Shown here piece after piece: positions 6,114 to 13,382 of a stretch of 16,281 nucleotides of DNA. Both the position numbers and the translations under genes were made by a program. Positions within the stretch are counted from its first letter, which is position 1. Each line of letters opens with the position of its first letter. A model generated the notes under the pieces. That model worked only from the letters and a program-made list of their open reading frames with translations, was not told where the DNA came from and ran no database searches. Source of the DNA: JACCYI01 sp036389195 (GTDB taxonomy: Bacteria; Actinomycetota; Thermoleophilia; Solirubrobacterales; Solirubrobacteraceae); assembly GCA_036389195.1 (NCBI GenBank), contig DASVQH010000018.1, positions 1 through 16,281 on the forward strand, read 5' to 3'.

Positions 6114-7172
6114 TCAAACGGCCCGAGCCCCCGCCACCCGATACACATACGCCAGCAGCTGCGCCACCGCGGCGTACATCTCCTCCGGGATCATCTGCCC
6201 CACCTCGACCGAGGCGAACAGGGCCCGCGCCAGAGGGGGCTCCTCCACCACCGTCACGCCCGACGACGAAGCCAGGTCCCGCATCCGCAGCGCCAGCACG
6301 TCCTGCCCCTTCGCGACGCAGACCGGCGCCAGCGACGAGGAGTCGTACTTCAGGGCCACCGCGAAGTGGGTCGGGTTCATCACGACGACGTCGGCGGTCG
6401 GGACGGCGTCCATCATGCGCGCCTGGGCGGCCTGCATCTGGCGCCGGCGCTGGGCGTTGCGGACCTCCGCGGGGACGCCCTGCTGCTTCATCTCGTCCTT
6501 GACCTCCTGCTTGTCCATCCGCAGCTTCTTCTCGTGCGAGTAGCGCTGCCACGCGTAGTCGACGACCGCGATGAGCAGGTAGGCCGCGGCGGCGCGCTGG
6601 GCGATGCCGAGCACCGTGTGGCAGAGCGTCGAGAGCAGCTCGCCGGGCGGCATGCCGACCAGGCCCGCGAGCTCGTCGAGCTTCGGGAACACCGCCATGG
6701 CGGCGATCGTGCCGACGACGGCGACCTTGGCGACGTTCTTGCCCGTCTCGAACACCGCCCGCGAGCCGAACAGGTTCTTGGCGCCCGAGATCGGGTTCAT
6801 GCGCTTGGGGTCGGGCTTGAGCGCCTCGGGCGTGGGTTTGAGCCCCACCTGCCCGACCGAGGCGAGCACGCCGGCGATCGCGCAGACGACCGCCACCGGG
6901 GCGACCGCCAGCCCGGCCGACATCCCGACGGACATCAGCAGCTCGCCGACGCCCTCGCGATCGACCACCGACGGCGAGGAGACGAGCGCGAGGAACTGCC
7001 GCGTGGAGGCCAGCAGCTTGCCCCAGACGCCGGGCCCGACGGCCGAGAGGGTGAGCAGCGCGGCGAGCAGGACGACCGCGCCGTTGATGTCGGCCGAGCG
7101 GGCGACCTGCCCCTTCTTGCGCGCGTCGTCGCGTTTCTTGGGTGTTGCCTTCTCCGTCTTGTCGGAGGCCAC
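6114..7172 (-). CDS. flhB: Flagellar export switch protein FlhB
   Basis: FlhB is the export-gate protein whose self-cleavage switches export from rod/hook to filament substrates, in concert with FliK. The 352-residue product begins SDKTEKATPKKRDDARKKGQ, the conserved cytoplasmic start. It has hydrophobic segments near residues 31-50, 85-108, 145-165 and 185-205. The autocleavage site NPTH is at 266-269 in VVVMNPTHFAVAL. Start is GTG 7172-7170, four bases after the fliR stop. The export-gate run fliO-P-Q-R-flhB is thus complete. Downstream lies a 205-base stretch before the DUF559 start, holding the palindromes listed separately. Confidence 0.97.
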   Translation of the reverse strand: MASDKTEKATPKKRDDARKKGQVARSADINGAVVLLAALLTLSAVGPGVWGKLLASTRQFLALVSSPSVVDREGVGELLMSVGMSAGLAVAPVAVVCAIAGVLASVGQVGLKPTPEALKPDPKRMNPISGAKNLFGSRAVFETGKNVAKVAVVGTIAAMAVFPKLDELAGLVGMPPGELLSTLCHTVLGIAQRAAAAYLLIAVVDYAWQRYSHEKKLRMDKQEVKDEMKQQGVPAEVRNAQRRRQMQAAQARMMDAVPTADVVVMNPTHFAVALKYDSSSLAPVCVAKGQDVLALRMRDLASSSGVTVVEEPPLARALFASVEVGQMIPEEMYAAVAQLLAYVYRVAGARAV

Positions 7173-7176
7173 GGCG

Positions 7177-7962
7177 CTACGCCACCCTCAGCGACTCGAG
7201 GGCGGCGCTCACCGAGCGCTGCAGCTCGTCGGCCAGCCATCCCGCCGCGAACGGCAGCGAGACGCCGATCAGCAGCAGTCCGACGGCCACCTTGGCCGGG
7301 AAGCCGACCGCGAAGACGTTGAGCTGCGGCACGACGCGCGAGACGACGCCGAACGCCGCGTCGGTGATGACCAGCGCCAGCAGGATCGGCGCGCAGATCA
7401 TCAGGGCGCTGGTGAAGACGCCGGAGAAGGCCACCTGCGCCCCCGCGACCATCGAGCCGATCGACGGCGCCTCGAGCAGCGGGACGAGCTCGTACGTGCG
7501 CGCGAGTCCCTGGATGACCCAGCCGTCGCCGCCGATCGCGATGAAGATCAGGACCCCGATCAGCGCGTACATGTTCTGCAGCACCGAGGACTGGTTGCCG
7601 GTGACGGGGTCGACCAGCGAGCCGAACGAGAAGCCGATGAGCGTGTCGACCAGCGAGCCGGCCGCCGAGACCGCCGCGAAGAGGGCGCCGAGGATGAACG
7701 AGAAGGCGAGCCCGACCAGCACCTCCTTGAGCAGCAGGCCGGAGAAGGCCAGCGCGTCGAGCGGCACGTCGCCGCCGGAGCGGACGATCGGCGAGAGGCC
7801 GAAGGCCAGGGCCACGGCGGCGATCCCGCGCACGCGCCCGGGCAGCGACTTGCTGGAGAACAGCGGCGCGAGCACGAACAGCGGCGAGACGCGGGCCAGG
7901 ACGAGGAAGAACCCCGCCACCTGCTGCTCGCCGAACTGCGCCAGCAGCATCCCGGGATCCAT
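7177..7962 (-). CDS. fliR: Flagellar export gate protein FliR
   Basis: FliR is an integral membrane subunit of the FliP5-FliQ4-FliR1 export core. The 261-residue length is normal, and the protein is almost wholly hydrophobic with about six to seven helices. It begins MDPGMLLAQFGEQQVAGFFL and includes the family-typical VRGIAAVALAFGLSP and the conserved LLLKEVLVGLAFSFILGALF. Start ATG 7962-7960 shares one base with the fliQ stop (TGATG), so translation is probably coupled; an upstream in-frame start at 8037 would overlap fliQ fully and is unlikely. Confidence 0.96.
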   Translation of the reverse strand: MDPGMLLAQFGEQQVAGFFLVLARVSPLFVLAPLFSSKSLPGRVRGIAAVALAFGLSPIVRSGGDVPLDALAFSGLLLKEVLVGLAFSFILGALFAAVSAAGSLVDTLIGFSFGSLVDPVTGNQSSVLQNMYALIGVLIFIAIGGDGWVIQGLARTYELVPLLEAPSIGSMVAGAQVAFSGVFTSALMICAPILLALVITDAAFGVVSRVVPQLNVFAVGFPAKVAVGLLLIGVSLPFAAGWLADELQRSVSAALESLRVA

Positions 7963-8237
7963 CAGCCGCCGCCCACCATCGTCGGGATCGAGCCCCACAG
8001 CTCCTCGGTGTAGGTGAGCATCTGGCCGAGCATCCACGGGCCGGCGACGATGATCACCACGGCGAGGCCGACGATCTTCGGGATGAAGGAGAGCGTCTGC
8101 TCCTGGATCTGCGTCACCGCCTGGAAGACGGAGATCAGCAGGCCGATGACCAGGCCGACGATGAGGATCGGCCCACCGACCTTCAGCGCCAGCTGCATCG
8201 CCTGCATGGCGAGGTTGACGACGACGTCCTGGTTCAT
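7962..8237 (-). CDS. fliQ: Flagellar export gate protein FliQ
   Basis: The 91-residue FliQ is the small two-helix subunit that wraps around the FliP/FliR core of the export gate. Hydrophobic hairpin helices lie at about residues 15-38 and 52-75, separated by the conserved QAVTQIQEQTLSFIPKI. The length matches the family (about 89). Start ATG 8237-8235 overlaps the fliP stop as ATGA. Confidence 0.97.
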   Translation of the reverse strand: MNQDVVVNLAMQAMQLALKVGGPILIVGLVIGLLISVFQAVTQIQEQTLSFIPKIVGLAVVIIVAGPWMLGQMLTYTEELWGSIPTMVGGG

Positions 8238-8872
8238 GCGCTGAACGACTCCACGATCGACTTGGTCACGAGGTTCCAGCCGTCGACGAGGACGAAGAGC
8301 AGGATCTTGAACGGCAGCGCGATGAAGACCGGCGGCAGCATGACCATGCCCATCGACATCAACGTCGAGGAGACGACGAGGTCGATGATCAGGAACGGGA
8401 GGAAGATGAGGAACCCGATCTGGAACGCCGTCTTGAGCTCCGAGATCGTGAAGGCGGGGATCAGCACGTAGGTCGGGATGTCCGCGCGCGTCTCGGGCCG
8501 CTCGAGCTTCGCCATCTTGGCGAACAGCGCGATGTCCTTGGTGCGCGTCTGGTCGAACATGAACTCGCGCATCGGCGCCTCCGCGCGCTTCATGGCGACG
8601 GCCTGGGAGATCCGCTCCTCGCGCAGCGGGTCGACGGCGTTCTCCTTGACCTTGGTGAGGGTCGGGGCCATCACGAAGATCGTCAGGAAGAACGCGATCC
8701 CCACCAGCACCTGGTTGGGCGGCGCGGTCGGCGTGCCCAGGCCCGAGCGGATGAACCCGAGGACGATCAGGATCCGCGTGAACCCGGTGACCGTGAACAG
8801 CAGCGCGGGGACGAGCGAGATCCCGGCGACCAGGAGGAGGACCTGGACCGCGTTGGCGCCGTCCGTCTTCAC
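8234..8872 (-). CDS. fliP: Flagellar export gate protein FliP
   Basis: FliP forms the pentameric ring of the export channel in the inner membrane. The 212-residue product carries the first family signature region at about 36-55 (IVLGFIRSGLGTPTAPPNQV) and the second near 137-170 (PAFTISELKTAFQIGFLIF, FLIIDLVVSS). Compared with enterobacterial FliP it has no separate cleavable signal peptide; only about nine residues precede the first helix. Start is GTG 8872-8870, overlapping the fliO stop as GTGA. Confidence 0.97.
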   Translation of the reverse strand: MKTDGANAVQVLLLVAGISLVPALLFTVTGFTRILIVLGFIRSGLGTPTAPPNQVLVGIAFFLTIFVMAPTLTKVKENAVDPLREERISQAVAMKRAEAPMREFMFDQTRTKDIALFAKMAKLERPETRADIPTYVLIPAFTISELKTAFQIGFLIFLPFLIIDLVVSSTLMSMGMVMLPPVFIALPFKILLFVLVDGWNLVTKSIVESFSA

Positions 8873-9402
8873 CGGAGCACCGTGCGGGCGCGCAGGTCGT
8901 TCATGAGCTTCGAGACCTTCAGGGCCGCGCCAGCGCGGCTGGCGGGCGCACCGCCGTCGCCGTCGCCGTCGTCGCCGCCCTCGAGCAGCCCGAGCGCGCG
9001 GGCCTCGCCCTCGGAGTAGGTGCGGATCGGCGTCACGCCGTGCTCGCCGGCGCCCACGAGCACCAGCTCGGAGCCGGCGCGGATCAGGTGCAGGGAGCGG
9101 TTCGGACCGAGCGGCAGCGTGGCCAGCGGCGCGAGGCCGGCGCCGGAGCTCTTCTCCTCGCGGGAGGCCTTGACCTGCCGCAGGACCCAGCTGATGCCGT
9201 AGATCACGCCGATCACGACGGCGAGGCCGACGATCGTGCGGACGAGCCCGCCGCCGCCCGCGCCCGGCGCCGAGCCGGCCGCGCGGACCGGCTGCTCGGT
9301 CAGGTCGAGGGGGGTCTGCTCACCGTCCGCCGCGAAGGCCGCGGCGGGCAGGATCAGGCAGCACGTGATGGCGGCCGCGAGGGCACGGGAGAGAGAGGTC
9401 AT
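8869..9402 (-). CDS. fliO: Flagellar export assembly protein FliO
   Basis: FliO helps assemble the FliP ring. The 177-residue protein has a signal-peptide-like start (residues 1-24, ending AAFA before ADG), a Gly-rich linker, one membrane helix (about 53-74, IVGLAVVIGVIYGISWVL), and a small FliO beta domain (about 85-130: LATLPLGPNRSLHLIRAGSE followed by LVLVGAGEHGVTPI). An acidic Asp/Gly stretch at 142-150 precedes a conserved-looking C-terminal helix. It follows the yihY-family gene by a 63-base gap and is coupled to fliP by a four-base overlap. The ribosome binding site is weak. Confidence 0.92.
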   Translation of the reverse strand: MTSLSRALAAAITCCLILPAAAFAADGEQTPLDLTEQPVRAAGSAPGAGGGGLVRTIVGLAVVIGVIYGISWVLRQVKASREEKSSGAGLAPLATLPLGPNRSLHLIRAGSELVLVGAGEHGVTPIRTYSEGEARALGLLEGGDDGDGDGGAPASRAGAALKVSKLMNDLRARTVLR

Positions 9403-9465
9403 TGATCACCGAGGGCGGGGCGGATGTGGATGGCATCCGTCCCGCGGGTCGTATCGGCCGGTGCC

Positions 9466-10407
9466 CTAGGGAGCTTGAGGGCCCTGCTGGCGTTCGAACC
9501 GCAGGTCGTTGATCACCGCTCCGGCGAGCAGGATCAGCGCCAGGGCGTAGAACCACAGCAGCCCGATGAGGACGAAGACGAGCGTCGAGCCGAGCCGCGC
9601 GATCGTCGAGACGTTCTGCAGGTAGAGCGGGAAGGCGTAGTCGACGACGCCCATCGCCAGCGTCGCGCCGAGGGCGCCGGGCCAGATGCAGCGCCACGGG
9701 ATCCGGCCCTTGGGCACGCGGAAGTAGATCAGGCAGAGGGCGCCGAAGAGGACGAGCAGGCCGCCCGCGAGCGACAGCGCGAAGACCACCCCGCGCACCT
9801 TGGCGAGCCCGAACGGGAGGTCGTCGGCGCCCTGCACGAGGATCGACTGCAGCGTCGGCACCAGCACGGACGCGGCCACGAAGAGCAGGACCACGACGAG
9901 CATGCTCAGCGCGAACAGCTTCTGGCGCACCCAGGAGCGGCAGGGCAGGTGGTAGATGCGGCAGAACGCCGTGTCCAGCGCGCCCCAGAACGACGCGCCC
10001 ACCCACACCGACGCGATCAGCGCGACGATCCCGAAGCTCGTCGAGGAGTCCTGGATCCGCTCCAGCACGTCGCGCAGCGTCCCCTCGGTGGCCGACGGGA
10101 AGAGGCCTTGCAGGTCCACCAGCACCGAGCGCTCGAGGTGGGCGGACTCCAGCACCCGCCCGGCGATGAACAGCGCCACGAAGGTCAGCGGGAAGATCGA
10201 GAGCAGGAGGTTGTAGGCGACCATCGCCGCCAGGCCGGTCAGCCCGTCCTCGTAGGCCTTCTTCCAGAAGCTGAAGGCCGCCCGGCCCGTGCGCACAGGC
10301 GCAGGGGGCGGCGTGGGGCGGCCGCGCGGCGGGCCGGCCGACTCCGCCGCGACGTCCTCCCGTGTCTGCTGGGTGCCGGCCTCGATGCTCCCATGATGCC
10401 CCAGCAC
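9466..10407 (-). CDS. YihY/BrkB-family inner membrane protein
   Basis: The 313-residue product belongs to the YihY/virulence factor BrkB family (once mislabelled RNase BN): integral membrane proteins of uncertain molecular function. After a disordered Pro/Arg-rich N-terminus of about 40 residues comes the family start FWKKAYEDGLTGLAAMVAYN. About six hydrophobic segments follow (near 58-83, 124-142, 164-184, 206-227, 240-260, 275-300), with VWVGASFWGALDTAF as a typical block. The start is uncertain: GTG 10407 lacks a clear ribosome binding site, and GTG at codon 38 is possible. It sits between fliN and fliO with gaps of 37 and 63 bases, looser than the rest of the run. No known flagellar role; it may simply ride in the operon. 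Confidence 0.92.
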   Translation of the reverse strand: MLGHHGSIEAGTQQTREDVAAESAGPPRGRPTPPPAPVRTGRAAFSFWKKAYEDGLTGLAAMVAYNLLLSIFPLTFVALFIAGRVLESAHLERSVLVDLQGLFPSATEGTLRDVLERIQDSSTSFGIVALIASVWVGASFWGALDTAFCRIYHLPCRSWVRQKLFALSMLVVVLLFVAASVLVPTLQSILVQGADDLPFGLAKVRGVVFALSLAGGLLVLFGALCLIYFRVPKGRIPWRCIWPGALGATLAMGVVDYAFPLYLQNVSTIARLGSTLVFVLIGLLWFYALALILLAGAVINDLRFERQQGPQAP

Positions 10408-10444
10408 GCGGCCGGGACAACGTCGGACGGCCGTTCGCGGCGCC

Positions 10445-10822
10445 CTAGCGGGCGGCGGCGGCCGCGCCGAGCCCGTGGCCCGAGACGACCTCGGTGATGC
10501 GCAGCCCGAACTCCTCGTCCACGACGACGACCTCGCCGCGGGCGATCGGGCGGCCGTTGACCAGCAGGTCGACGGGCTCGCCGGCCAGGCGGTTGAGCGT
10601 GACGACGGCGCCCGGCCCGAGGGCCAGGGTCTCGCCGATGGTCATGCGGGTGCGCCCGATCTCCACGGCGAGGTCGACCGGCACGTCGTGCAGGCGGTCG
10701 AGCTCCCCGGTGTCGGGGGCCAGCGGGGCCTCCAGGCCGGCGGGCTCGATGCCCGCCTCGAACGGCGCGTACTCCACGGACTCCGGCACGGCGGCTTCCT
10801 CCTCCCTACTGGACGGTGACAT
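10445..10822 (-). CDS. fliN: Flagellar motor switch protein FliN
   Basis: FliN forms the lower part of the cytoplasmic C-ring and takes part in switching and in docking export cargo. The 125-residue product has an acidic N-terminal tail (1-40) and a SpoA/FliN domain (about 41-115): LDRLHDVPVDLAVEIGRTRM, then TLALGPGAVVTLNRLAGEPV and VNGRPIARGEVVVVDEEFGL. Length fits a plain FliN, not the CheC-fused FliY of Bacillus. ATG 10822 starts 17 bases inside the end of fliL. fliM, which usually sits between fliL and fliN, is absent here. Confidence 0.95.
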   Translation of the reverse strand: MSPSSREEEAAVPESVEYAPFEAGIEPAGLEAPLAPDTGELDRLHDVPVDLAVEIGRTRMTIGETLALGPGAVVTLNRLAGEPVDLLVNGRPIARGEVVVVDEEFGLRITEVVSGHGLGAAAAAR

Positions 10823-11252
10823 CGGTGATCAGGACCTCCTCGACCTTCACGTCGGTGCGGCGCCTGAGCTCCTTCTTGATCTCCTTCTTGAGCTCCTCGC
10901 GATGCGCGCCGTCGGTCAGGTGCTCCTCGTCGAGCCCGGTCAGCTCGTCGGTGACGACGTCGCGGACGACGGCCTCCTGCGCCATCGGGCCGAAGCCCTC
11001 GGGCGGCTTGGCCTCGGAGCCGTGGCCGCTCCCCGCGGTCGAGGTGTCGCCATGAGCCAGCACGAGGCCGACCGTGAGCTTGCCGAAGTGCCCGTCGGCC
11101 AGGTTGACCAGGAACTCCTTGCCCAGGACGTAGACCGTCCCGTGCACCTTGGGCTCCGGCTTGGCCGACGCCGGCTTGCCGAGCGCGAGCTTGTAGCCCG
11201 CGCCCACCGCCAGCAGCAGGATGGGGATCACGATCAGGATCTTCTTGTTCAT
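10806..11252 (-). CDS. fliL: Flagellar stator-associated protein FliL
   Basis: FliL is a single-pass membrane protein that surrounds and stabilises the stator. The 148-residue product has a short cytoplasmic start (MNKK), one membrane helix (about 4-24), and a periplasmic-type FliL domain from VYVLGKEFLVNLADG (about 40) to the end, with the family-typical C-terminal EELKKEIKKELRRRTDVKV and EVLITDVTVQ. Start ATG 11252 overlaps the motB stop as ATGA, linking it directly to the stator genes. It overlaps fliN by 17 bases. Confidence 0.95.
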   Translation of the reverse strand: MNKKILIVIPILLLAVGAGYKLALGKPASAKPEPKVHGTVYVLGKEFLVNLADGHFGKLTVGLVLAHGDTSTAGSGHGSEAKPPEGFGPMAQEAVVRDVVTDELTGLDEEHLTDGAHREELKKEIKKELRRRTDVKVEEVLITDVTVQ

Positions 11253-12106
11253 GGCGCCGTCCCTCCCTGGGTCGGTGTCGAGTTCAGTCGCGTGAGGACG
11301 ACCTCCACGCGGCGGTTGCGCGAGCGCCCGTCGGGCGTCGCGTTCGAGGCAACGGGGTGGCGCTCGGCGTAGCCGGCCATGCTGATCCGGCCGCGGCTGA
11401 CGCCGGCTGCGAGCATGCGGCGCACGACGCTCGCCGCGCGGCCGCCCGAGAGCTCCCAGTTCGACGGGTAGAGACCCGAGCTGATCGGCTGGTCGTCGGT
11501 GTAGCCCTCCACGACGACCGGGTGGCGGCGCTCGCCGCCGATCACGTCGCCGAGGCGCGCGAGGATCGGCAGGGCGGCCGGCTTGAGGTCGGCGCGGCCG
11601 GAGTCGAAGAAGACGCCGTCGGTGAGCAGCCGGACCACGAGGCCGCGCTCGCGGATCTCCGTGCGGACCTTGTCGGCGAGGCCGAGGCTGCGCGCGTCCT
11701 CGTCGATGCGGGCCTTCAGGCGGCGGAAGGACTCCTCCTCCTTGAGCGCGTCGTCGGCCGAGACGCGCGCCTTGGCGGTGTCGAGCTGGGCGCGGACGGC
11801 GTCGATCGGCATGATCGACTGCACGGGCGGATCGGGGACCGCGCGCTCGGTCTGCTCGGTCTCGCCGGTCTCCATGACCGCGTGGCCGCCGGTGATGACC
11901 TTGCCGTTGAAGGACTCCTTGAGCGAGCGCTTGAGCGACTCGAACTTCGAGGTGTTGACCGACGAGATCGCGAACAGCACCATGAAGAGGCAGAACAGCA
12001 GCGTCATCATGTCCGCGAAGGACACGAGCCAGCGCTCCTCGTTCTCGTGCTCCTCCTCCTCGTGGTCGGCGTGGCGGCGCCGGCCCCTCGTCGCGGTGGC
12101 GGACAT
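11249..12106 (-). CDS. motB: Stator protein MotB
   Basis: MotB anchors the stator to peptidoglycan and carries the proton-binding aspartate. In this 285-residue protein that residue is Asp32 in WLVSFADMMTLLFCLFMVLF, the single membrane helix (about 27-49). A plug/linker region follows, then an OmpA-like peptidoglycan-binding domain (about 160-275) with VVEGYTDDQPISS, YPSNWELSGGRAASV and RSRNRRVEVVL. The N-terminal tail is unusually acidic just before the helix (HEEEEHENEE). The FADMMTLLFC context resembles proton-type MotB. Start ATG 12106 lies two bases after the motA stop. Confidence 0.96.
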   Translation of the reverse strand: MSATATRGRRRHADHEEEEHENEERWLVSFADMMTLLFCLFMVLFAISSVNTSKFESLKRSLKESFNGKVITGGHAVMETGETEQTERAVPDPPVQSIMPIDAVRAQLDTAKARVSADDALKEEESFRRLKARIDEDARSLGLADKVRTEIRERGLVVRLLTDGVFFDSGRADLKPAALPILARLGDVIGGERRHPVVVEGYTDDQPISSGLYPSNWELSGGRAASVVRRMLAAGVSRGRISMAGYAERHPVASNATPDGRSRNRRVEVVLTRLNSTPTQGGTAP

Positions 12107-12108
12107 GC

Positions 12109-12924
12109 CTACGCCGCCGCGCGGTCGGTGGCGGCGGAGCCGGTGGCGCCGCTGCCGGCCTCGGCGCCCGTCCCGCGCTGGGCGGGCGGCACGTAGGCCA
12201 TCAGCTTCTCCTCCACGACGCGCGGGTTGTCGCCGGCCTGGATGGCCAGGACGCCCTCGAGGGTCATCGTGCGGAACTGCAGCTCCTCCTGGGAGAGCTG
12301 CTTGAGGCGGTTGCCGACCGGCAGGTAGATGCAGTTGGCCGACGCGACGCCGACCAGCGTCGCGATGAAGGCGGCGGAGATCGAGGGGCCGAGCGTCTCG
12401 GGCGCGTCGAGGTTCTCGAGCACGTGGACGAGGCCGAAGACCGTCCCGATGATGCCCATCGTCGGCGCGAACCCGCCGGCCTTCTCGAACGGCTGCGCGC
12501 CCGCCTGGTGGCGCTTGCGCATGTTGACGTTCTCGGTCTCCAGGACCTCGGCGACGAGGTCGGGGTCCGTGCCGTCGACGACGAGCTGCAGGCCCTTGCG
12601 GGTGTAGTCGTCCTTGACGTCGGCGAGCTGCTCGTCGAGGGCCAGCAGGCCGTCGCGGCGCGCCTTCTCGGCGTAGCCGACCAGCTCCCGGACGCGCCCG
12701 ACCATGTCCGGCGGCTCGGAGGCGAAGGCCTTCTTGTAGAGGTTCGGGATGTTCTTGACCGACTCGAAGCTGGTGCCGGCGATCGTCGCGCCGATGGTCC
12801 CGCCGAGCACGATCATCAGCGCCGACGGGTTGAGGATCGCCATGACGTTCGAGCCCTCGAGGGTGGCCCCGACGGCGATCATCAGGCAGCCGGCGACGAC
12901 GCCGATGAGCGAGGAGGCCTTCAC
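12109..12924 (-). CDS. motA: Stator protein MotA
   Basis: MotA forms the pentameric ring around MotB and pushes on FliG. The 271-residue product has four membrane helices (about 3-22, 30-50, 150-170, 184-203). Residues aligning with functional ones in E. coli are visible: Arg90 and Glu98 in the cytoplasmic loop (KARRDGLLALDEQ), Pro154 in GGFAPTMGIIGTVFGL, and Pro202 in CIYLPVGNRL. The C-terminal tail is Ala/Gly/Thr-rich. GTG 12924 is the start, overlapping the flbD stop as GTGA; the same frame is open for about 1.3 kb upstream, but that translation is a meaningless overlap of flbD and flgE. Confidence 0.96.
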   Translation of the reverse strand: MKASSLIGVVAGCLMIAVGATLEGSNVMAILNPSALMIVLGGTIGATIAGTSFESVKNIPNLYKKAFASEPPDMVGRVRELVGYAEKARRDGLLALDEQLADVKDDYTRKGLQLVVDGTDPDLVAEVLETENVNMRKRHQAGAQPFEKAGGFAPTMGIIGTVFGLVHVLENLDAPETLGPSISAAFIATLVGVASANCIYLPVGNRLKQLSQEELQFRTMTLEGVLAIQAGDNPRVVEEKLMAYVPPAQRGTGAEAGSGATGSAATDRAAA

Positions 12925-13193
12925 GACTGGCTCCCGTTCGTCTCGCCCGCCGCGGCGCGGACCAGCGTCAGCGCGCTGCTGCGGCGTGGCAGCTCCTTCA
13001 TGGCCTGGGAGAGGACGGACGCCCGCCAGCCGCGCACGGCGGCGGCGATCTCGTCCGGGCTCTCCATGACCACGACCCGCGTGCCCGTGCTGAGGCACAC
13101 CACCGTGTCGGGGTGCGCCTCGACCGTCACGATCAGGTCGGGGTTCAGATGGAACGGCTCGTCGGAATGTGCGAGGCGGTGAAGGACGATCAC
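12921..13193 (-). CDS. flbD: FlbD/SwrD-family flagellar protein
   Basis: This is the small FlbD family, which includes Bacillus SwrD, a protein that raises flagellar power and is needed for swarming. The core is clear: VIVLHRLAHSDEPFHLNPDL at 1-20 and VEAHPDTVVCLSTGTRVVV at 24-42. The 90-residue protein is longer than the roughly 60-70 usual, with a basic C-terminal extension (about 60-90). GTG 13193 matches the family start and is preceded by AAAAAGAG; an ATG at 13247 would add 18 residues not typical of the family and begins in a hairpin. It is coupled to motA by a GTGA overlap, so stator genes sit right with a stator-power factor. Confidence 0.9.
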   Translation of the reverse strand: MIVLHRLAHSDEPFHLNPDLIVTVEAHPDTVVCLSTGTRVVVMESPDEIAAAVRGWRASVLSQAMKELPRRSSALTLVRAAAGETNGSQS

Positions 13194-13237
13194 GTTGCTC
13201 TTTTTGTCGGCCGCTGCCGTCCACACCTGAAGTCCGC

Positions 13238-13286
13238 GGCCGGTCATCCGGACCGGCCCTTGATGGCGATGCCGGGCATCCGTGCC
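13238..13286 (-). promoter_or_regulatory. flbD leader hairpins with CGGA loops
   Basis: Upstream of flbD the transcript can form GGCCGGTC-CGGAT-GACCGGCC (13258-13238, perfect 8-bp stem) and GGCA-CGGA-TGCC (13286-13275, 4-bp stem). Both loops carry GGA, the CsrA core, although not the full ANGGA. An overlapping near-perfect 13-base palindrome GATGCCGGGCATC (13268-13280) could instead be a DNA operator. Just upstream, TCAAGAGT-N11-CCCGGCAT resembles the flagellin promoter only in its -35 part. A regulatory role is a guess. Confidence 0.3.
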
Positions 13287-13333
13287 GACTCTTGACCGGG
13301 CTACGCCCTCCTGAGCGGGGCGTTAAACGACGG

Positions 13334-13355
13334 AAGGCCCCCACGCGGGGGCCCT
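13334..13355 (-). terminator. Probable intrinsic terminator after flgE
   Basis: About 30 bases after the flgE stop the minus-strand transcript reads AGGGCCCCC-GCGT-GGGGGCCTT, a 9-bp stem (one G-U pair) with a tetraloop. It is followed by a moderately T-rich stretch TTCCGTCGTTT. This would separate the fliK-flgD-flgE unit from flbD-motAB. The T-tract is imperfect, so termination may be partial. Confidence 0.65.
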
Positions 13356-13382
13356 CCGAGGAGCGTGCGCGCTGGCGCGCCG

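Noticed and set aside
9421..9439. Inverted repeat CGGATG/CATCCG between the yihY gene and fliO as a terminator
   Set aside because: The stem is only 6 bp and no T-run follows on the minus strand.
13261..13300. Sigma-54 or sigma-28 promoter before flbD
   Set aside because: TCGGCACGG-type bases lack a matching GC/TTGC -12 element, and the sigma-28-like TCAAGAGT has a poor -10 partner (about four of eight).
13194..13330. c-di-GMP (GEMM) or other known riboswitch before flbD
   Set aside because: The leader is structured but lacks the conserved GEMM core sequences; only simple hairpins are visible.
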